Source: Nitrosomonas sp. sh817
GTDB lineage: Bacteria > Pseudomonadota > Gammaproteobacteria > Burkholderiales > Nitrosomonadaceae
DNA length: 64,000 bases
Direction: 5' to 3'
Assembly (NCBI RefSeq): GCF_030908545.1
Contig: NZ_CP133083.1
Location: 806,001-870,000 of the forward strand
In this document: piece by piece, positions 38,126 through 49,985 of the stretch
Layout: each line of letters starts with the position of its first letter
Position numbering within the stretch: position 1 is the first letter of the stretch
Position numbers and translations under genes: made by a program
Notes under the pieces: generated by a model
Databases searched by the model: none
What the model was told of the DNA's origin: nothing
The model's input: the letters and a program-made list of their open reading frames with translations, nothing else

Positions 38126-38236
38126 CACTATGTTTATCTGTATTGGCACCCTGACTGTTTGGTAATTGCAAGAAAAATGTGCTGTCACGTGGCGGCATCT
38201 AATATGGGATCCATTATTTTTACAGGAGAAAACAGT

Positions 38237-38527
38237 ATGAAAATTCGTCCTTTGCATGATCGTGTGGTTGTCAAGCGATTGGAAGATGAACGTAAGACCG
38301 CGTCGGGTATCGTAATTCCCGATTCGGCGGCGGAAAAACCAGATCAAGGTGAGATCTTGGCTGTTGGCAAAGGAAAAATGGGCGACGATGGAAAACTGTA
38401 CCCAATGGAAGTTAAAGTGGGCGATAAAGTATTGTTCGGGAAATATGCCGGTCAGACGGTTAAAGTTCATGGCGAAGAACTATTAGTCATGAGAGAAGAA
38501 GATATCATGGGTGTAATTGAAGGTTAA
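38237..38527 (+). CDS. groES: Co-chaperonin GroES
   Basis: 96-residue heptameric lid of the GroEL cage. [20 protein letters not shown] is the standard N-terminus; the mobile loop is [18 protein letters not shown]. The start at 38237 has AGGAG upstream, so longer in-frame starts are rejected. First gene of the groES-groEL operon. Confidence 0.98.
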   Translation: MKIRPLHDRVVVKRLEDERKTASGIVIPDSAAEKPDQGEILAVGKGKMGDDGKLYPMEVKVGDKVLFGKYAGQTVKVHGEELLVMREEDIMGVIEG

Positions 38528-38577
38528 TTGCGTCGGTTCGGTGACTTGCTATAGATAATGTATTGTTGAGAGATTAG

Positions 38578-40239
<1,662 letters not shown>

Positions 40240-40280
40240 CAGCAATATCCATAACTGTAGAATCCAACTTCAAAGTATTA

Positions 40281-40314
40281 AACAGACCCCGATTATTTTG
40301 GGGTCTGTTTTTTT
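40281..40314 (+). terminator. Rho-independent terminator of groESL
   Basis: AACAGACCCC pairs with GGGGTCTGTT around GATTATTTT-type loop, followed by TTTTTTT. About 40 bases past the groEL stop. Confidence 0.93.
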
Positions 40315-40403
40315 ATGGCGAATCTATCGATCGATGGAATATCAAGGGCTTTTCAATTGTAATTTTTGATTAAAAAATAATTTAACATGATAAATTCTAA
40401 GTT

Positions 40404-41156
40404 ATGAACCTATCGGAAAACTATTCTGCGTCTGAAGATCTGCTCAAGGATCGAGTGATTCTTGTTACAGGTGCAGGACAAGGTCTGGGCCGTGCGGCGG
40501 CGTTAACCTATGCGCGTCATGGGGCAACGGTGATTCTTCACGGGCGGAAAGTCAAGAAATTGGAGGGCGTTTATGATGAGATCGAAGCCATCGGTAAAGC
40601 TCAGGCATTAATTTTTCCATTAGACTTCGAGCGCGCAGAAGAAAAGGATTACGCCGTGTTAACTCAGGCAATCGGGGAGCAGTTGGGGCGGCTGGATGGA
40701 ATCTTACATAATGCAGCTTTTCTATATGACTTGAGTCCATTAGAGTATCAAACGGCTGCGCAATGGCGAGTGATATTCCAAATTAATGTGATTGCACCTT
40801 TTGCAGTCACGAAAGCTTGCCTCCCATTACTGAAGGCTTCGCCTGATGCGAGCATTATCATGACTTCAAGCACGCAAGGCAATCAGCCTGCCGCTTATTG
40901 GGGCGGTTTTGCGGTAGCTAAAGCTGGCATTGAAGCGTTGGTAAGGATTCAAGCGGATGAGTGGGAAACAATGCCTAACCTCCGCATCAATAGCATCGTG
41001 CCAGGGATCGTGAATTCGCCTCAGCGAATTAAAACTCATCCTGGTGAACTTAAAAGCGCCATACGGCAACCCGATGACTTAATGCAGAATTACCTGTATT
41101 TGATGGGACCTGATAGCAAAGGCATCAGTGGCCAGACTTTTTATTGTCCATCATAA
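40404..41156 (+). CDS. YciK-type short-chain dehydrogenase lacking catalytic Tyr
   Basis: 250-residue SDR-fold protein. Cofactor motif TGAGQGLG, structural HNAA and the Ser of MTSST are present. The YxxxK position reads F-A-V-A-K (WGGFAVAKAG): the codon is TTT, so the catalytic Tyr is Phe while Lys is kept. It may have lost oxidoreductase activity or use another residue. Related to E. coli YciK. An IS200-type element begins just after its stop. Confidence 0.8.
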   Translation: MNLSENYSASEDLLKDRVILVTGAGQGLGRAAALTYARHGATVILHGRKVKKLEGVYDEIEAIGKAQALIFPLDFERAEEKDYAVLTQAIGEQLGRLDGILHNAAFLYDLSPLEYQTAAQWRVIFQINVIAPFAVTKACLPLLKASPDASIIMTSSTQGNQPAAYWGGFAVAKAGIEALVRIQADEWETMPNLRINSIVPGIVNSPQRIKTHPGELKSAIRQPDDLMQNYLYLMGPDSKGISGQTFYCPS

Positions 41157-41159
41157 GGT

Positions 41160-41735
41160 TAAAACCACCGGCTTCAGCCGGTCAGCTTTAGCTGCGAGAA
41201 TATGCCACACAGGAGGTGTGGCATGGATTATAGATATGGAAGTCATACGGTTTATCAGATTGAATATCATTTTGTATGGGTAACGAAGTATAGATATAAG
41301 ATTCTGAAGGGAGAAGTAGCAGAACGAGTACGAGAGTTGGTTCGTCAGACGTGTGAAGCATTTGAAATGAGAATTGTACAGGGTGTAGTAAGTAAGGATC
41401 ATGTGCGTATTCTGGTGAGTTGTCCGCCGGAGATGGCTCCGAGTGAGATCATGAGGCGACTAAAAGGACGAACATCGAGCTATCTGTTTGAAGAATTTCC
41501 TCACTTGAAGAAGCGGTACTGGGGAAGGCATTTTTGGGCGCGAGGGTATTTCTGCGTGACAGTAGGTCAGATGACAGAAGAGATGATCAAACAATACTTG
41601 GAGCATCATTTTGAGCCAAATCCAAACGACAATTTTAAAATGGAGCCGGAATAAGACGCGTCGTTTAGTCGACGCGTATCCGGACTTTCAGTCCGTAACT
41701 CAAACCCACCGGCTTTAGCCGGTGGTTGTTTAGTG
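41160..41735 (+). mobile_element. IS200/IS605-type insertion sequence
   Basis: A single tnpA gene between subterminal hairpins: ACCGGC-TTCA-GCCGGT on the left (41167-41182) and CCACCGGC-TTTA-GCCGGTGG on the right (41706-41725). There are no terminal inverted repeats or target duplication, as normal for this single-strand transposing family. Exact tips not determined. No tnpB is present. Confidence 0.85.
41223..41654 (+). CDS. tnpA: IS200/IS605 Y1 transposase with altered HUH motif
   Basis: 143 residues from the ATG with GGAGGTG upstream. HFVWVTKYRYKIL and PSEIMRRLKGRTSSYLFEE are typical. The HUH metal motif reads D-H-V-R-I-L-V: the second His is Arg (codon CGT, one transition from CAT). The catalytic Tyr region near the end, MIKQYLEHH, is present. 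Loss of one metal ligand probably inactivates it. Confidence 0.88.
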   Translation: MDYRYGSHTVYQIEYHFVWVTKYRYKILKGEVAERVRELVRQTCEAFEMRIVQGVVSKDHVRILVSCPPEMAPSEIMRRLKGRTSSYLFEEFPHLKKRYWGRHFWARGYFCVTVGQMTEEMIKQYLEHHFEPNPNDNFKMEPE

Positions 41736-41814
41736 TTAGCGATACGCTTGGATTAGACGATCCGGCTGCGGTTGGCGGGATTAATCGGTATAATCTCCTA
41801 AAATATCAGGAATT

Positions 41815-41899
<85 letters not shown>

Positions 41900-41999
41900 A
41901 ATGGGATGACTGCTGAGAACTCGTTTTATCAATTTGAAACGAATAATTGTCAGCTAAAAAAGAATATTTCTAAAAATAGTTAATCAATCAGGAATTTTA

Positions 42000-43307
42000 A
42001 TGGGATCAAATGTAGAAAATCTGGGTGCACTGGAGCGCCGTTTTGATATCACGATTTCTCGAGAAAATTTGCAAAACGAAATTGATAATCGATTGAAGCA
42101 GATTGCGAAAACAACGAGGTTGCAAGGCTTTCGGCCAGGAAAAGTTCCTTTGAAAATAGTTGTGCAAATGTACGGTGCGCAGGTGCAGCAAGATGTATTG
42201 AATGATGCCGTGCACAAAGAATTTAAGGAAACGGTCAAGGAGCATAATTTGCAAGTCGTGGGTTATCCCCGTTTTGAAGAGAAGCTCTCAGGTGATGATA
42301 CTGCAACACTATATACTGTCAGTGCCACATTTGAAATTTATCCCGTCGTTGCGTTGGGCGATTTAAGCCAGCACAGTATCGAGCGGCCTGAAGTCCGCTT
42401 GTCAGAAGCGGATATTGATAAAACGCTGGAGATGATTTGTAAACAGCGCACAACCTATCAATCCATTGACCGAGAAGCAAAAGCGGGTGACCGGGTCAAG
42501 ATAAATTATCGTGGTACGATCGATGGAAAAGATTTCACTGGTGGAACAGCTGACGATGTGCAATTGATTATCGGTGATGGGAAGTTCCTTAAGGATTTTG
42601 AGAACTCATTGATTGGTATGAAGCCGGGAAACAATAAATCATTTGATGTCATTTTTCCGGAAGATTACCATAATAAAGATCTTGCGGGAAAAACCGTTAC
42701 TTTCGAAGTAACGCTTATTTTGCTTGAAGAACCAATAATACCTGAAGTAGACGCTGATCTTGCCAAATCATTGGGTATTGATGACGGTGATTTGAAAAAA
42801 CTACGCGAGGGAATACAAAAAGATCTTGAACGTGAAGTTTCCAGAAGAGTCAGGACAAAACTTAAAGAGCAGGTTATGCAAGTATTGCTAGACAGTACCC
42901 CGCTGGAAGTACCGAATGTTTTGATCAACCAAGAAATTGAGCGGCTGATGCAGGATGCGAGGAAAGATCTTGAAGCACGTGGTATGAAATCCAAAGAGAT
43001 TCCGTTGTCGGCGGATCTGTTTAAGGGAAAAGCGGAGTATCGCATCAAGCTAGGTCTCATTTTGTCAGAACTTGTTAAAGAACATGCGCTTAAAGCTACA
43101 TCAGAACAAGTGCGCAGCATTATTGAAGACGTGGCACAGAGTTATGAAAATCCGGAACAAGTAGTAAAATGGCATTATGCTTCTCCTGAGCGCTTGCAGG
43201 AAGCTGAGTCGCTTGCATTAGAAGAAAACGTTGTAAATTGGGCTTTGGGAAAAATAAAACAGATCAATAAACCGGCTACTTTTGATGAGCTCATGGGAAT
43301 CTCTTGA
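42000..43307 (+). CDS. tig: Trigger factor
   Basis: Ribosome-bound chaperone and prolyl isomerase. 435 residues. The ribosome-docking signature GFRPGKVP is in [19 protein letters not shown] (about 40); the FKBP-type PPIase domain ([20 protein letters not shown]) follows near 160, then the helical substrate-binding arms. First gene of the conserved tig-clpP-clpX-lon group. Confidence 0.97.
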   Translation: MGSNVENLGALERRFDITISRENLQNEIDNRLKQIAKTTRLQGFRPGKVPLKIVVQMYGAQVQQDVLNDAVHKEFKETVKEHNLQVVGYPRFEEKLSGDDTATLYTVSATFEIYPVVALGDLSQHSIERPEVRLSEADIDKTLEMICKQRTTYQSIDREAKAGDRVKINYRGTIDGKDFTGGTADDVQLIIGDGKFLKDFENSLIGMKPGNNKSFDVIFPEDYHNKDLAGKTVTFEVTLILLEEPIIPEVDADLAKSLGIDDGDLKKLREGIQKDLEREVSRRVRTKLKEQVMQVLLDSTPLEVPNVLINQEIERLMQDARKDLEARGMKSKEIPLSADLFKGKAEYRIKLGLILSELVKEHALKATSEQVRSIIEDVAQSYENPEQVVKWHYASPERLQEAESLALEENVVNWALGKIKQINKPATFDELMGIS

Positions 43308-43308
43308 A

Positions 43309-43947
43309 ATGATCCAATTAAATAATGATGTAAAAAATATGGAACCAATGAATCTGGGGCTAATCCCAATGGTCATTGAGTCGAGCGGAAGAGGTGAGCG
43401 AGCGTACGACATCTATTCGCGATTACTAAAAGAGAGAGTAATATTTCTAGTAGGTCCGGTTACGGAATCGAGTGCGAATCTGATAGTTGCGCAGTTATTA
43501 TTCCTTGAATCAGAGAATTCCGAGAAAGATATTTATTTTTATATTAATTCTCCCGGCGGAATGGTGTCTGCCGGTATGGCAATATACGATACGATGCAAT
43601 ATATCAAACCGGATGTTAGTACTTTATGTATCGGGCAAGCAGCAAGCATGGGAGCATTGTTATTAACTGCCGGTGCCAAAGGAAAACGATACTGCCTGCC
43701 CAATTCGCGCGTCATGATTCATCAACCGCTGGGGGGCTTTCAAGGGCAAGCCTCTGACATTGAAATACATGCGCGGGAAATTTTATACCTTAAAGCGCGT
43801 CTAAATGAAATTCTTGCAAAGCATACAGGGCGCCCTGTTTCGGAAGTTGAAAAAGATACAGATCGTGATAACTTTATGAGTGCAACTGAATCAGTTAATT
43901 ACGGTTTAGTGGACGCAGTATTGTCGCAGAGAGATGAGAGTGCTTAA
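43309..43947 (+). CDS. clpP: ATP-dependent Clp protease proteolytic subunit
   Basis: 212-residue serine peptidase forming the 14-mer chamber with ClpX or ClpA. Catalytic Ser113 ([10 protein letters not shown]), His138 (MIHQPLGG) and the Asp in DTDRDNFM are present. The start at 43309 lies one base after the tig stop; a more upstream ATG inside tig is rejected. Confidence 0.97.
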   Translation: MIQLNNDVKNMEPMNLGLIPMVIESSGRGERAYDIYSRLLKERVIFLVGPVTESSANLIVAQLLFLESENSEKDIYFYINSPGGMVSAGMAIYDTMQYIKPDVSTLCIGQAASMGALLLTAGAKGKRYCLPNSRVMIHQPLGGFQGQASDIEIHAREILYLKARLNEILAKHTGRPVSEVEKDTDRDNFMSATESVNYGLVDAVLSQRDESA

Positions 43948-44018
43948 GTAAGTGGGATTTCTTGTTTTATTTTTATTCAAGATAAGAGTCGTTAAACTCA
44001 TTACGGTGGGAAAAGAAT

Positions 44019-45293
44019 ATGCCAGACAAAACGAGTGGTGAAAAACTTCTTTATTGTTCTTTTTGCGGCAAGAGTCAGCATGAGGTACGAAAACTCATTG
44101 CAGGTCCTTCGGTATTTATTTGCGATGAATGTATTGATCTTTGCAATGACATTATCCGTGAAGAAATGCAAGGTGATGAAGCCACAAAACTGGTTAAATC
44201 AAATCTGCCTGTTCCCCGTGAGATATGCCAAATACTTGATCAATATGTAATTGGGCAAGAATCGGCGAAAAAGATACTTTCTGTTGCAGTTTATAATCAT
44301 TACAAGCGTTTAAGAAACGTCGTTAAATCGGAAGACGGTGATGATATCGAGTTGTCAAAAAGTAATATATTGCTGGTTGGGCCTACTGGATCTGGTAAGA
44401 CATTACTCGCGCAAACGCTGGCCCGGTTACTGGACGTGCCATTTATTATGGCCGATGCAACAGCTCTAACGGAAGCTGGTTATGTTGGTGAAGATGTCGA
44501 AAATATCATCCAGAAATTGTTGCAAAAGTGTAATTATGACGCAGAGAAAGCGCAACGAGGGATTGTATACATTGACGAGATCGATAAGATTTCTCGAAAA
44601 TCTGATAACCCCTCGATAACACGCGATGTATCCGGTGAAGGTGTGCAACAAGCGCTGCTGAAATTGATCGAAGGAACAATTGCGATGGTTCCCCCTCAAG
44701 GAGGCCGGAAACATCCCAATCAAGAGTTTATTCAAGTCGACACAACAAACATTCTATTTATTTGCGGTGGTGCATTTGATGGATTGGATAAGGTGATCAG
44801 AGCACGTACTGAGAAAGGCGGAATCGGGTTTGGCGTTGAAGTGAAAAATACAGCGAATGGTAATGTAAACAAAGTTTTGCAACAAGTTGAGCCGGAAGAT
44901 CTCGTGAAATTCGGATTGATACCTGAATTCGTCGGGCGTTTGCCGGTTGTTGCAACACTGGAAGAACTCAATGAAGCAGCACTGATTCAGATTCTGACAG
45001 AACCAAAAAATGCACTGGTTAAACAATATTGGAAGATGTTCAATATGGAAGGGGTTGATCTTGAGTTCCGGGAACCAGCCCTCAAGTCCATCGCAAAAAG
45101 TGCTCTGACCCGGAAAACAGGCGCTCGCGGGCTTCGCTCCATTTTGGAAGAGATATTGCTGGATATCATGTACGATTTGCCATCGTTGGATAATGTTTCA
45201 AAAGTTGTGATTGATTACAACTCGTCGAGTAATGATATTAAACCGATTTTAATCTATTCGGATCAACCCAAAGTAGCTAAGCGCTCTAAATAA
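44019..45293 (+). CDS. clpX: Clp protease ATPase subunit ClpX
   Basis: 424-residue AAA+ unfoldase. N-terminal zinc domain C13, C16, C35, C38; Walker A GPTGSGKT at 121-128; Walker [11 protein letters not shown]; pore and IGF-type loop regions present. Feeds substrates into ClpP. 71 bases after clpP. Confidence 0.98.
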   Translation: MPDKTSGEKLLYCSFCGKSQHEVRKLIAGPSVFICDECIDLCNDIIREEMQGDEATKLVKSNLPVPREICQILDQYVIGQESAKKILSVAVYNHYKRLRNVVKSEDGDDIELSKSNILLVGPTGSGKTLLAQTLARLLDVPFIMADATALTEAGYVGEDVENIIQKLLQKCNYDAEKAQRGIVYIDEIDKISRKSDNPSITRDVSGEGVQQALLKLIEGTIAMVPPQGGRKHPNQEFIQVDTTNILFICGGAFDGLDKVIRARTEKGGIGFGVEVKNTANGNVNKVLQQVEPEDLVKFGLIPEFVGRLPVVATLEELNEAALIQILTEPKNALVKQYWKMFNMEGVDLEFREPALKSIAKSALTRKTGARGLRSILEEILLDIMYDLPSLDNVSKVVIDYNSSSNDIKPILIYSDQPKVAKRSK

Positions 45294-45527
45294 TAGCCGG
45301 TTAGTGAGCTGAACAAAAGTTGATAATGGCAGTAATTGCCGGGTTTCTCCAAACGGTATTTATAGGAAGTCGTGATAAAGGGTAATTATTACGTATTTAC
45401 ACGTCTAATTGCCCGATTAAAGCCGATGCTTCTGTGCTAGTGTAGCCGTTATTGTTATTGTAAATGCCGAGTTTCTCCGAATTGTGCATATAATTTCACA
45501 AATAGTCATAAATTTTATAAAGCCGAT

Positions 45528-47939
45528 ATGAATTCTTTATTAGAGCACTCCGAACAGTTGATATTGCCGTTGCTTCCCTTGCGAGATGTGGTGGTTTTTC
45601 CGCATATGGTCATTCCATTGTTTGTTGGGAGACAAAAGTCGATTAAAGCACTTGAGTTGGCCATGGAGTCAAATAAAAATATCCTTCTTGTTGCTCAGAA
45701 AGTCGCATCGAAGGATGATCCAGCTCCTGAAGATCTCTATGAAGTGTGCAGCATTGCCAGTTTGTTGCAGATGCTCAAGCTCCCCGATGGAACTGTCAAA
45801 GTCTTAGTTGAAGGCAACTATCGCGCTCGTATTCATGAATTGATTGATTCTGAAACGCATTATTCCGGAAGGGCTTCGCAGATTGAAATTGATGTCGCTG
45901 ATAATCCGGAAGCGGAAGCAATGCGACGCGCTATTCTTGCGCAGTTTGACCAATATGTGAAGCTTAATAAAAAAATACCTCCGGAAATCATTACATCAAT
46001 GGGTGGTATTGATGATGCGGGACGCTTAGTTGACACAATTGCAGCGTACTTACCGCTTAAACTGGAACAGAAGCAGGAAGTTCTTGAAATATTTGATATT
46101 CCAAAACGCCTGGAACATTTGCTAGGTTTATTGGAGACTGAGCTTGACATTCTTCAAGTGGAAAAAAGAATCCGCGGCAGAGTTAAGCGGCAAATGGAAA
46201 AAAGCCAACGTGATTATTACCTGAATGAGCAAGTAAAAGCCATTCAGAAAGAATTGGGCGAAGGCGAAGACGGTGCTGATATTGAAGAAATAGAAAGAAA
46301 AATAAAAGCTGCTCAAATGCCCAAGGAGGCACTCGCCAAAGCCGAATCCGAGTTAAAGAAGCTGCGGTTGATGTCGCCGATGTCCGCTGAAGCTACGGTC
46401 GTGCGTAACTATATAGATGCACTTGTTGCGCTGCCTTGGAAGAAAAAGAATAAAATTAATCAGGATCTGACAGCCGCCGAGGATGCGCTGGAAAAAGATC
46501 ACTACGGCTTAGAAAAAGTTAAAGAGCGGATTGTAGAGTATCTGGCGGTTCAACAGCGTGTTAGCAAAATGAAAGCTCCGATTCTTTGCCTAGTTGGCCC
46601 CCCGGGGGTAGGTAAAACATCACTCGGTCAGTCCATTGCGCGTGCGACGAATCGGAAATTTGTACGTATGTCACTTGGAGGCGTGCGTGATGAAGCCGAG
46701 ATTCGTGGACATCGGCGGACTTATATCGGGTCTATGCCAGGAAAAATTTTACAGAATATGAGTAAAGTGGGAGTCAAGAATCCGTTATTCCTGCTTGATG
46801 AAGTGGATAAAATGGGAATGGATTTTCGAGGTGATCCATCATCTGCGTTACTTGAAGTACTTGATCCAGAACAGAATAATACTTTCGTGGATCATTACAT
46901 CGAGGTGGAATATGATCTGTCCGACGTAATGTTTGTGGCAACCGCCAACACCTTAAATATTCCGCCTGCTCTTCTTGATCGCATGGAAGTGATCAAATTA
47001 TCCGGTTATACGGAAGACGAAAAATTAAATATTGCCACTCGTTACCTGCTAACCAAGCAAATGCGTAATCACGGGCTTGAAGAGAGTGAATTGACTGTCT
47101 CAGAATCGGCGCTCAGGGATATTGCCCGTTATTACACGAGAGAAGCAGGGGTGAGGGCAATGGAGCGGGAAATTTCAAAAATTTGCCGGAAAGCTGTAAA
47201 AGCGTTATTGCTCAAAAAAGGAAAAGGCAAGGTGGCCGTGACATCCAAGAATCTCGATAAATTCTTGGGGGTGCGTCGCTATACTTACGGCATTGCTGAA
47301 GAAAAAAATCAAATTGGGCAGGTTACCGGCTTGGCCTGGACGGAAGTCGGGGGTGAGTTATTAACGATTGAAGCAGTAGTGCTGCCCGGCAAAGGGAAAA
47401 CCATTACAACCGGTAAACTGGGCGAGGTAATGCAAGAGTCGATACAAGCGGCATTGTCAGTGGTACGGAGCCGCGCTCATATATTTGGATTAGCGGAAGA
47501 CTTCTATCAAAAGAACGATATTCATATCCACTTGCCGGAAGGCGCAACGCCGAAAGACGGTCCGAGCGCCGGGATTGGGATTTGTGTCGCGATGGTATCG
47601 GCTTTGACAAATATTGCTGTACGCGCTGACGTAGCCATGACCGGTGAAATAACTCTGAGGGGTGAAGTACTTCCAATCGGGGGATTGAAAGAAAAATTAC
47701 TGGCGGCGCATCGTGGTGGTATCAAAGTGGTTATTATTCCCGAGCAAAATGTTAAGGATTTAGCTGACATCCCTGTGAACGTGAAAAGTCAGCTAACGAT
47801 TCATCCTGTTAAGTGGATTGATCAAGTGCTTGATTTAGCACTGGAGCATAAGCCGGAGCTGCTTCCGGCGCCCATACCGCAATCATCACTACCGTCAGGA
47901 TCGGAAGAACAGATTATTGAAGCCGTCATAAAGCATTGA
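45528..47939 (+). CDS. lon: ATP-dependent Lon protease
   Basis: 803-residue LonA. N-terminal substrate domain starts [16 protein letters not shown]; Walker A GPPGVGKT at 357-364; catalytic Ser680 in PKDGPSAGI with the Lys about 43 residues later in [10 protein letters not shown]. It follows clpX after a 234-base gap that may hold its own promoter. Confidence 0.98.
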   Translation: MNSLLEHSEQLILPLLPLRDVVVFPHMVIPLFVGRQKSIKALELAMESNKNILLVAQKVASKDDPAPEDLYEVCSIASLLQMLKLPDGTVKVLVEGNYRARIHELIDSETHYSGRASQIEIDVADNPEAEAMRRAILAQFDQYVKLNKKIPPEIITSMGGIDDAGRLVDTIAAYLPLKLEQKQEVLEIFDIPKRLEHLLGLLETELDILQVEKRIRGRVKRQMEKSQRDYYLNEQVKAIQKELGEGEDGADIEEIERKIKAAQMPKEALAKAESELKKLRLMSPMSAEATVVRNYIDALVALPWKKKNKINQDLTAAEDALEKDHYGLEKVKERIVEYLAVQQRVSKMKAPILCLVGPPGVGKTSLGQSIARATNRKFVRMSLGGVRDEAEIRGHRRTYIGSMPGKILQNMSKVGVKNPLFLLDEVDKMGMDFRGDPSSALLEVLDPEQNNTFVDHYIEVEYDLSDVMFVATANTLNIPPALLDRMEVIKLSGYTEDEKLNIATRYLLTKQMRNHGLEESELTVSESALRDIARYYTREAGVRAMEREISKICRKAVKALLLKKGKGKVAVTSKNLDKFLGVRRYTYGIAEEKNQIGQVTGLAWTEVGGELLTIEAVVLPGKGKTITTGKLGEVMQESIQAALSVVRSRAHIFGLAEDFYQKNDIHIHLPEGATPKDGPSAGIGICVAMVSALTNIAVRADVAMTGEITLRGEVLPIGGLKEKLLAAHRGGIKVVIIPEQNVKDLADIPVNVKSQLTIHPVKWIDQVLDLALEHKPELLPAPIPQSSLPSGSEEQIIEAVIKH

Positions 47940-47979
47940 GTGGGCGGGACTATACGGTTCTTTGCTATTGGTAATTTTT

Positions 47980-48735
47980 CTAAGTCAATCGAAATTCAGC
48001 CAGTAACGGAATATGGTCAGACATGCGATGCCATGGCTGACCATGCAAGAAGTTACAATCGATCACATCAAGACCCCGGAAATAAATCCGATCCATCGAT
48101 AATACCGGAAGCCAAGCAGGGAATGTGCGGGCATAAGTGCCGTGAGTGAGTTTGAAAACCTCTCTCACACCCAAATCACGATGTAAATAGTGTTCGGCGC
48201 GCCCGCGCCAATCGTTAAAATCCCCTGCGATTATCAAAGGCTCATCAAATGGCACATGCGAATTGATGCGCTTTACCAATGTGGAGAGCTGGCGTTCTCT
48301 CTCCAGCCCGAATAAGCCCAGATGAACACAAATGATATGAACTTTGCGACTGATACCGGGGATTTGAATGGCTCCGTGCAGCAGACTCCGGCTGGCCGAC
48401 CGGAATAATGACACGTTGATATTATCCCATTCTATAAATGGATATTTACTCAGAATGGCGTTGCCATGATGGCCTGACTTATAAATGGCATTCTTGCCAT
48501 AGGCGTAATGCTGCCAAACTTGATCGGCTAGAAATTCAAATTGCTGGTTATTCGGCCAGTCGTCAAAGCGGTTATTGGTAATATTACGTTCACCATAAAC
48601 CTCTTGCAGAAAAACGATATCGGCATTGATATGTTGCAATGAACGTTTGATTTCATGAAGAATGAAACGAAGATTACTCGCACTGAATCCTTTATGGATA
48701 TTATAGGTGAGTACTTTTAGCGATATGCCGGTCAT
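47980..48735 (-). CDS. Endonuclease/exonuclease/phosphatase family hydrolase
   Basis: 251 residues with the EEP fold: VLTYNIHKGF, IVFLQEVYG (metal Glu), HLGLFGLERERQL, IIAGDFNDWRG and the terminal SDHIPLLAEF with catalytic His. EEP members hydrolyse DNA or phospholipid phosphodiesters; no signal peptide is seen. It is divergent from the CarS-like/CDP-alcohol transferase pair, a neighbourhood that suggests a phospholipid substrate, but this is inference. Confidence 0.85.
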   Translation of the reverse strand: MTGISLKVLTYNIHKGFSASNLRFILHEIKRSLQHINADIVFLQEVYGERNITNNRFDDWPNNQQFEFLADQVWQHYAYGKNAIYKSGHHGNAILSKYPFIEWDNINVSLFRSASRSLLHGAIQIPGISRKVHIICVHLGLFGLERERQLSTLVKRINSHVPFDEPLIIAGDFNDWRGRAEHYLHRDLGVREVFKLTHGTYARTFPAWLPVLSMDRIYFRGLDVIDCNFLHGQPWHRMSDHIPLLAEFRLT

Positions 48736-48761
48736 ACAGTTCCTGAATTATTGACTTCCAA

Positions 48762-48800
48762 ACCGGTCAAAAAAACCGGTCAAAAAAACCGGACAAAAAG
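48762..48800. repeat. Three tandem 13-bp repeats
   Basis: ACCGGTCAAAAAA occurs twice exactly and a third time as ACCGGACAAAAAG, at 48762, 48775 and 48788. They lie in the short gap between divergent genes, so they may be regulatory or just slippage-derived. Confidence 0.7.
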
Positions 48801-48821
48801 CATATTTCTCAAAATGGATTA

Positions 48822-49313
48822 GTGACATTGCCGACCGAATTTTTACAACTACTGTTTTTAATTATAATCGCAAATGGTGCGCCAGTATTGGTACGGCTGC
48901 TTATGAAAGATCATTTAGATGTTGCGGTTGATTTCGGCGCAAAATTTGCAGATAGCAACCGTATCTTTGGATCTTCAAAAACCTGGCGAGGAATTATCGC
49001 TGCTTTATTAGCAACACCCATTGCGGCCTTTGTATTGGGGTATTCTCTTGAAACCGGCCTGCATATTGCAGTTTTTGCGATCTTGGGAGACCTGTTATCG
49101 AGTTTCATAAAGCGCCGGTTGGGGATGGTGCCAAGCAGCAAGGCGTACTTGCTTGATCAAGTTCCGGAGTCGCTTTTTCCGGCCCTGGCAGTGATGAAAA
49201 TTTTTAATCTAGGATTCTCTGACATTCTGCTGCTGGTTTTTGTTTTTTTGATCATCGATCTTGTAATCACATACATGCTTTATCACTGGAGAATTCTAAG
49301 GAAGAAACCTTAA
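48822..49313 (+). CDS. CDP-archaeol synthase (CarS)-like membrane protein
   Basis: 163 residues, about five membrane segments. FADSNRIFGSSKTWRG and GDLLSSFIKRRLGM match the CarS/CdsA cytidylyltransferase superfamily (PF01864), best known for CDP-archaeol synthesis in Archaea but found in some bacteria. The end has LDQVPESLFPAL. Probably activates a lipid or polyprenol-type alcohol with CTP for the next gene's transferase. The first codon may be a TTG at 48822; the ATG just upstream is out of frame. Confidence 0.75.
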   Translation: MTLPTEFLQLLFLIIIANGAPVLVRLLMKDHLDVAVDFGAKFADSNRIFGSSKTWRGIIAALLATPIAAFVLGYSLETGLHIAVFAILGDLLSSFIKRRLGMVPSSKAYLLDQVPESLFPALAVMKIFNLGFSDILLLVFVFLIIDLVITYMLYHWRILRKKP

Positions 49314-49331
49314 TTGCCGGGGAGTTTCGTC

Positions 49332-49931
49332 ATGGATCGTAGAAAGAATCAGATCATTAATATTCCCAATTTGGTCAGTTTGATTCGCATATTGACGACG
49401 CCGTTTCTATTTTACTTTGCGTTCACGCATCAACCCCACTGGTTCATAGGTGTGTTGTTATTTGCGGTATTCACGGATGTGTTGGATGGCTTTTTGGCGC
49501 GATTGCTCAATCAAATAACCGCGGTGGGCTCACGGCTCGATAGCTGGGGGGATTTTTTCATCTACACCACCATGGCGGTTTGCGCCTGGATTTTATGGCC
49601 GGAAATCATTATCCGGGAAAAGCTTTACTGGTTGATTATCGTGCTGAGTTTTACGTTGCCGGTAATTGTAAGTCTCATAAAATTCCGTACGATTAGCAGT
49701 TATCACACCTGGAGTGTAAAGCTAGCGGTGGCAGTAACCGTAGTAAGTTATGTTTTGTTATTCACAGAGCTACTCGACTGGCCAATTAGAGTGGCCGCCG
49801 TTTTCTGCTTGTACGCTGCCATTGAAGAGATTGCGATCACATTGCTGATTCATCGTGAGCTTGTTGATGTAAGGACCGTTTGGCAAGCGCTACATTATAA
49901 AAGGAAAACCGGGCGCGTTAATAAACTCTGA
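49332..49931 (+). CDS. CDP-alcohol phosphatidyltransferase
   Basis: 199-residue integral membrane enzyme. The signature DVLDGFLARLLNQITAVGSR followed by LDSWGD fits D-x2-D-G-x2-A-R-x8-G-x3-D-x3-D. It joins a CDP-activated lipid to an alcohol. Start at 49332 with GGGGA upstream, 18 bases after the CarS-like gene, so the two likely act in sequence. Acceptor unknown. Confidence 0.88.
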   Translation: MDRRKNQIINIPNLVSLIRILTTPFLFYFAFTHQPHWFIGVLLFAVFTDVLDGFLARLLNQITAVGSRLDSWGDFFIYTTMAVCAWILWPEIIIREKLYWLIIVLSFTLPVIVSLIKFRTISSYHTWSVKLAVAVTVVSYVLLFTELLDWPIRVAAVFCLYAAIEEIAITLLIHRELVDVRTVWQALHYKRKTGRVNKL

Positions 49932-49985
49932 GGCCGGTGCGAAGTCAGTTCAGTCGATTGATTATTATTCTTGTGTGGTTTTTTT

